A DNA stretch of 64,000 nucleotides from Turnera subulata (taxonomy: Eukaryota > Streptophyta > Magnoliopsida > Malpighiales > Passifloraceae). The notes below the pieces were generated by a model, which was not told where the DNA came from, did not search any database, and was given only the letters and a program-made list of their open reading frames with translations. A program made the position numbers and the translations under genes. How positions within the stretch are numbered: the stretch's first letter is position 1; each line of letters starts with the position of its first letter. Location of the stretch: positions 3,116 through 67,115 of the forward strand of contig JAKUCV010002869.1 of the NCBI GenBank assembly GCA_028386065.3, read 5' to 3'. Below are positions 58,629-64,000 of the stretch, one piece after another.

Positions 58629-60013
58629 TGTTGGCCTAAACATGGACTAATCACCTCTTAAGCTTAATTAGTGAAACTAACCATGTTTAGCAATGGTTTG
58701 GAATTAATTTTGATGATTAACAAACTACTCGAAAAGAATGCTTTGTATATTTTCTTGTGTTGATTTTAGGAGGAATTATGGTTTTTGGTAAAACCATATC
58801 TCAAAAACACGCCAAATGGTTTTTGTTCCAACCACATCTGCGAGCTGTCACTATCAAACTTTCCAGCGACTTGCGTGTGGTCCTCTAGGTATTTAAATCT
58901 CACTTCCAACATTCAGAATTGGTGAAGAAGTAACAGAAAAGGTTCAAAAATGTGCAGCAAACATTCTCTCTCATCTACCATGAAGATGGTCCCCTTGGTG
59001 GTCCAAACTTGCCGAAAATAGAAACACTTTGCAACCAAGGATATGCAACTTGCTAAGTGGTCCTCACACATATTTCTAACATTCAAGATTAAAGAGCAAG
59101 TAAGAGAGAAGCTCTAGGAGATGTTATCTCTCAAAGATGGTGGTCCAAACTTTCCATAAATAGCAATACTTTATGACCAAGGAGTTAACATAAAGAAGTG
59201 GCCCCAACTTGGAGTAATTGTGAACTCAAGTCAGCTTGGAGATTCAAGGAGCCGTTAGAAGACTTCCCTAAAAGACTCAGAAGTATATAAGAGGACTCAC
59301 AACACTTCTGAAACTTGTTCCAACCACTTTGAAAGGTTTTATGCTTTGAAGATATGGTTTTTGCTGGAACCAAACCTCTGAAAGATTTTATATTTCAATT
59401 TGAGCTTACCTTGTGAGAATCTTCTGTGCTAAACCCTTTGTAAATACCTTTTGAGTGAGTCACTCCTAGAGTTATCTTGTTAAGGTGATTATGGGCAAGA
59501 CTTGGATTAGTTTTGCTAGGAACTCAAAGCTAGGATTAGCTTTTGAGGGTAGGTTTGAAGCTTAAGCCTTGAAAAAAGCTTTGGTATAGGTTAGAGAGTG
59601 AGCCTTGGGAAAACTCTTGTAAAGGTTAGAGCTGAGCCTATGAAAAGCTTAAGAGTAGGTTAGAGCTGATCATCTGAAAAGCTTAGGTTAGAGCTGATCC
59701 TGTAAAAGCTTGTAAAGGTTAAGGTTGAACCCGTAAAAGCCTAAATATAGTGAGCGTTTGAAATCCTAAAGGAAGGAACCTTTAGCTAGTAGAGTACCTA
59801 GTGAGGGGGAACCACTCTAAATCTCTTGTGTTAGCTCTTCTTCCCTATCTTATTCTCAAGCTCATTTTAAATTACACACTCACTCTCCCAGAATCTGGTT
59901 TCACAAAAACCAGATCTTTCCTAGAATCTGGTTTCACAAAAACCAGATCGTCCTAAACTCGAAAATGTATCTAAGCCTAATTCGCCCTCCTCTCAGGCAC
60001 TTTTGGGCCTACA
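58629..60013 (+). repeat. SIRE-type 5' LTR, 1385 bp
   Basis: Starts TGTTGGCCTAAAC and ends TTTTGGGCCTACA. Has a TATATAAG box at 59285-59292. Two near-identical 23-bp palindromic units, ATCTGGTTT-CACAA-AAACCAGAT, lie at about 59893-59947. A degenerate copy of its 3' two-thirds is at 11507-12430. Confidence 0.85.
59285..59292 (+). promoter_or_regulatory. TATA box of the SIRE-type LTR
   Basis: TATATAAG followed by GAGGACTC; mid-LTR position fits a U3/R boundary. Confidence 0.5.
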
Positions 60014-60059
60014 ATTGGTAGCGGAGCTACGTCCTCAGTGCAAAGGAGTAACATCTAAA

Positions 60060-61120
60060 GGCAAAGATCATGGCTTATGAGGGTACAAACAACAAGGCAT
60101 CCCTTCTTTAAAGGTGCTAAATTTGACTATTCAAAGGTCAAGATGAAGAAACATTCTAAAGAAAGAAATCCAAAGGTGTAAAGATTGATGAATCCAAGAA
60201 GGATTCTTTGGTGTATTTTGGATGTAACCAAACAGGGCATATCAAGTCCGATTTCCCATACCAAAAGAAGGAGAGATATGGTTCTTCAAAAAAAAGAAAG
60301 AAGAATGTTATGGTTGCCTGGGATGATTCGGATTCTTCAAAAGATTCCAACACAGAGAAGACAACAAATCTATGCTTTATGGCTCATGGAGAATCTGAGG
60401 TAAATGACTCTCTTGACTTCAATTTTGATGAGTTACTAGAAGCATTTAGTGAATTACATGATAATTATAAGCTAGTCCTTAAGAAAAATAAGGAATATAA
60501 GAAACGAATTGATATTCTTGAATCTGATGCTGAAGCTCACAAAAATTCTTATGAGAAACTTGACCATGCTCATTCTGATGCATTAAAAATTTGTGAAAAT
60601 TTGAAGAGTGAAAAACTTACTGTGCAAAATACTCATGATGATCTAGAAAAGAAAATTGCTTGTAGTATTGTTGTGTGTGATAAGTTGATAAAGGAGAATG
60701 ATGAGCTTAAGAAGGATGTTGAGGATCTGAAATGTTCTCTTGAGAAGTTTACAAATGGAACAGATAACATAAATATGTTGCTAGGGAAGCAAAGGCATTC
60801 GCTGCAAAAAAGAAGGAATAGGGGCTACACATATGGTTTTTCAGAAACCAAATCTATCTGTGCATTATGCTAAAACTAGTATACCATATAGGCCTATAAG
60901 GAATCTGAATTCACCTAGAAGGAACATACATATTCATTCATATGGTTCTGATGTACCTCATATTACATATCATTATTGTGGAAAAGTTGGTCATGACATT
61001 AGAACATGCATGTTTAGGAAAAGATGTGACATTGGTTGTTATACATGGGTTCCGAAAGGAACCAGATCTAACCTTGAAGGACCTAAAGTTGTTTGGAGAC
61101 CAAAAACTTAATTGTATTGA
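60060..61120 (+). pseudogene. SIRE-type gag remnant
   Basis: A zinc-knuckle relic (FGCNQTGHIKSDF, with first and last Cys replaced by Phe) at about 60214-60252 is followed by a Glu/Asp/Ser-rich linker. A long coiled-coil region follows (about 60450-60770, heptad-like ELHDNYKLVLKKN…LKKDVEDLKCSLEKF), typical of SIRE gag. A second knuckle YCGKVGHDIRTC (about 60973-61008) lies in another frame, so at least one frameshift separates them. Confidence 0.75.
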
Positions 61121-62480
61121 CAGGTTGTTGGGGATGAATGGATACTCGATAGTGGGTGTTCAAGACACATGACGAGTGATTTATCCATGTTTTCATTCTT
61201 AATCAAGAAAGGCCGAGGAAAGGTAACTTTTGGGGACAAGACCAAAAGGCAGATTCTCGGGTTTGGTAATATTGATTCTAACCCTTCCATTGAACATGTG
61301 TTGCTTGTTGATAATTTGCTAAGTGTTAGTCAATTATGTGATAAGGATTATAAGGAAACTTTTGAAGCATCTAAATGCTTAGTTAGTTCTGTTGATAAAG
61401 ATGTGGTTTTTACTAGAACCAGAAAAGGAAACATCTATTCTATATCCTTTAATTATGCTACTAACCATGAGCTTAAGTGTTTAAGTACAAGAACAGAAAC
61501 ACCAAATTTGTGGCATCGAAGGCTTGGACATGCCAACCTGGACCTTTTCTCCAGATTATCAACAGAAATGTTAGTAAAAGGGCTGCCCGCACTAAAATAT
61601 GAGAAAGATGCAACATGTTGTGCTTGCCAACTTGGAAAATAGGTTAAAAGTTCCTTTAAATCCAAACATGATTTCTCTACATCTAGGCCTCTTGAGCTAT
61701 TACACATTGATTTATTTGGTCCTATGAGAACAACGAGTTTAGGTGGTAAGAGATATGCATTTGTCATTTTTTATGATTACTCAAGATTTACATGAGTTTT
61801 GTTTCTTGCTCAAAAGGATCATGCATGTTATGAATTTGGAACTCTTGTTAGGCGTCTACAAAATAAAAAAGGTTATAAGATTTCAAAGATAAGGAGTGAT
61901 CATGGAGGAGAATTTGATAATCTTGTCTTCAATCACTTCTGTGAGCAAAGTAGCATAGTCCACACTTAATCGACTCCCAGAACACCTCAACAAAATAGGA
62001 TTGTTGAAAGGAAGAATCGAACCTTACAAGAAATGGCTAGAACTATGCTTAATGAGCATAGGTTACCTGCACATTTCTAGGCAGAGGGTGTGAACACAAC
62101 ATGCTATATTTTAAATAGAGTATCTATACGTCCTTTGATTGAAAAGACACCCTATGAGATATGGTATGATAAGAAACCAAATATTGCTTACTTTCTGGTT
62201 TTTAGATCTAAATGCTATATTCTGAATACCAAAGATAACTTGGACAAATTTGATGTTAAATCTGATGATGAAATATTTCTTGGTTACTCCACAACTAGTA
62301 AAGCATATCGAGTCTATAATAAGAATACTATGGTTGTTGAAGAAACCATGCATGTTATTTTTTATGAAATTGGCCAGTGTGATCTTAGTAATGATGAAGA
62401 TACAGATGTTACTATTGAAGCTCAACCACAGGTTATAAACATAGATATCTCATCTAATGAAAAGGATGAGGAACTACCTA
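61121..62480 (+). pseudogene. SIRE-type protease and integrase remnants
   Basis: Protease core WILDSGCSRHMT (about 61138-61173), then TFGDKTK and GFGNI. Preintegrase LWHRRLGHANLDLFSRLS (about 61507-61560) with CCACQLGK, then integrase LLHIDLFGPMRT, YAFVIFYDYSRF, RSDHGGEFDN, TPQQN-IVERKNRTL, and PYEIWYDKKPN, FRSKCYILN, FLGYST. Stops occur at about 61640 (after QLGK), 61794, 61967 and 62000 and elsewhere. Confidence 0.85.
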
Positions 62481-62739
62481 TATTAATTCCACATGATGCA
62501 TCACAACAACACATGACAATCTGCCAGATCTGGTTAGAGAAAAACCAAATCTTACTGGACATGCATCAACTTTACAGCAAATTCCTGAAAATATCAGAGT
62601 GCCTAAAGGACTCTCAACAGATGCTATTCTTGGTGCTATATCCAAAGGTGTGACCACAAGGTCATCCATGCATAATGTGAACACACATCTTGCATTCTTG
62701 TCACAAGTTGAACAAAAAAATGCAAATGAGGCTATTCAA

Positions 62740-64000
62740 GATGAAAGTTAGGTCAATGCCGTGCAAGAAGAGCTGAATCAATTCAAAAAGAGTGATGTCC
62801 TGGAGTTGGTACCAAGACCTCCAGAATATCCTGTTATTGGAACAAAATGGGTCTTTAGAAACAAACTTGATGAATCCGGCATTGTGGTAAGAAACAAAGC
62901 GAGGTTAGTTGCTCAAGGCTATAATCAAGAAGGTATAGATTATAGATTTTGTTCCTATTGCTAGGTTAGAATGCATTCGCATGTTGTTTGTCTTTGCATC
63001 ATATAGATCATCTAGACTATATCAAATAGATGTTAAAAGTGCATTTTTAAATGGCTTTATCATGGAAGATGTTTATGTTGAGCAACCACCCAGTCTTATG
63101 AATATCCTAATCATGTGTACAAACTTAAAAAGGCACTATATGGTCTTAAACAAACACCTAAAGCATGGTATGATATATTAAGCACTTATTTTGTGTCCAA
63201 AGACTTTAGGAGAGGAAAAATTGATTCAACATTATTTGTTAAGACAAGCAAACATGATGTGATCATTGTGCAAATATATGTTGATTGTTTGGTGCTACTA
63301 ATGATTCTCTTTGTGAGGAATTTGAGAAGCTTATGCACAATGAATTTGTGATGAGTATGATGGAAGAACTCACATACTTTCTGGGATTTCAAGTGAAACA
63401 ACTTGAAGGTGCCATCTTAAAAAACCAAGCTAAGTACATCCGAGAGCTACTAAAGAGATATGGTATGGATGCAACCAAATCATGCCCTACCCTATGAGTA
63501 CATCTACTAAACTCGACAAAGATGAAAATGGTAACGATGTTGATATCAAGATGTATAGAGGCATGATAGGTAGTCTTCTATATCTTACTAGCGCTAGACC
63601 TAACATCATGTTTAGTGTGTGTTTATGTGCTCAATTTCAATCTTGTCCGAAATAATCGCATCTTAGAGCCATAAAGCGCATCTTCAATTACTTAAAAGGT
63701 ACACCTTCATTAGGATTATGGTATCCCAAAGTCAATACTTTTACTGTGACAAGCTATTCAGATACTGACTTTGCAGGGTGTAGATTAGACAAGAAAAGCA
63801 CAAGTGGAACTTGTCAATTACTTGGACAATCCCTTGTGTCTTGGTCAAGCAAGAAGCAGAATTCGGTTGCTACATCAAAGCTGAATTTGGCTGGAGCATG
63901 TGTGCTCAAGTCCTATAGATGAAGCAAACCTTATTTGATTATGGACTAACATTTAATTGTATGCCTATTTATTATGATAGTCCCAGTGCAATTATCTTGA
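62740..64000 (+). pseudogene. SIRE-type reverse transcriptase and RNase H remnants
   Basis: RT pieces in several frames: LVPRPPEYPVIGTKWVFRNK, VRNKARLVAQGYNQEGIDY (62880-62945), QIDVKSAFLNGFIMEDVYVEQP (63025-63085), YKLKKALYGLKQTPKAWYD, and a damaged catalytic region near IVQIYVD (63268-63290). Next are FGATNDSLCEEFEKLM, ELTYFLGFQV, and RNase H with SYSDTDFAGCRLDKKSTSG (about 63750-63805). The window ends inside RNase H. Confidence 0.85.

Larger units (their letters stand above)
58629..64000 (+). mobile_element. SIRE-type Ty1/copia element, 5' LTR through RNase H, runs off the window
   Basis: The LTR (58629-60013) is followed by a primer-binding site ATTGGTAGCGGAGCTAC (60014-60030). Gag with a coiled coil, a second zinc knuckle, protease, integrase, reverse transcriptase and RNase H then follow in copia order. 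Gag through RNase H is broken by many stops and frameshifts, so this copy is dead. It interrupts the Tat-type leader; GAGCT (58624-58628) would be the left target duplication. The 3' LTR is outside. Confidence 0.85.

Noticed and set aside
1..64000. tRNA or rRNA genes, CRISPR arrays, bacterial operons, organelle insertions
   Set aside because: None could be supported anywhere in the window; apparent tRNA-like boxes belong to the SINE.

Overview
This is nuclear DNA from a flowering plant, most likely a eudicot. It has spliced plant genes with GT-AG introns, AT-rich intergenic DNA, and nested LTR retrotransposons, MULEs, Helitron-like elements, LINE remnants and SINEs. I cannot name the species from the sequence. 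No tRNA, rRNA, CRISPR or prokaryotic feature was seen.

Three host genes are supported by exon-by-exon reading. (1) An F-box/phloem-protein-2 gene (+, 7575-9580, 3 exons, 261 aa). (2) A cellulose synthase-like D gene of the CSLD1 type (+, 27849-32421, 6 exons, 1027 aa). (3) CTF18, the large subunit of the alternative clamp loader (-, 48365-37348, 23 exons, 956 aa). All three read open across their joined exons. They do not form a pathway.

The rest is mostly transposon layers. Positions 1-989 hold part of an LTR that abuts a gag-only, pol-less LTR element (990-5905). Positions 5906-6935 hold a duplicated LINE RNase H end split by a Helitron-like insertion, and a 297-bp MITE with a 9-bp target duplication lies at 7101-7397. 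Positions 9875-13417 are a patchwork: a copia 3' fragment, Tat-type and SIRE-type LTR pieces and a Helitron-like element. Positions 13689-26287 are a complete but mutated Tekay-type chromovirus with 2.8-kb LTRs and a 5-bp target duplication. Its left LTR carries a later Pack-MULE (14757-16955) with a fasciclin-like gene fragment. Positions 48494-56001 are a decayed copia element (target duplication GTGGG) sitting 128 bp upstream of the CTF18 start codon. It contains a MULE (48691-50110) and a LINE-endonuclease-like open reading frame (52890-53666). From 56208 to the window end, a Tat-type LTR with its primer-binding site is interrupted by a SIRE-type copia element that runs off the window.

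I found no convincing new biological system. The items most worth following are the gene-fragment-carrying MULE, the long uncorrupted LINE-like ORF inside a dead copia element, the copia LTR in the CTF18 promoter region, the repeat-rich gag-only element, and recurring short GGTTT/AAACC palindromes across the SIRE element. All element ages, family names and regulatory effects are inferences from reading by eye; no alignment or database search was run.
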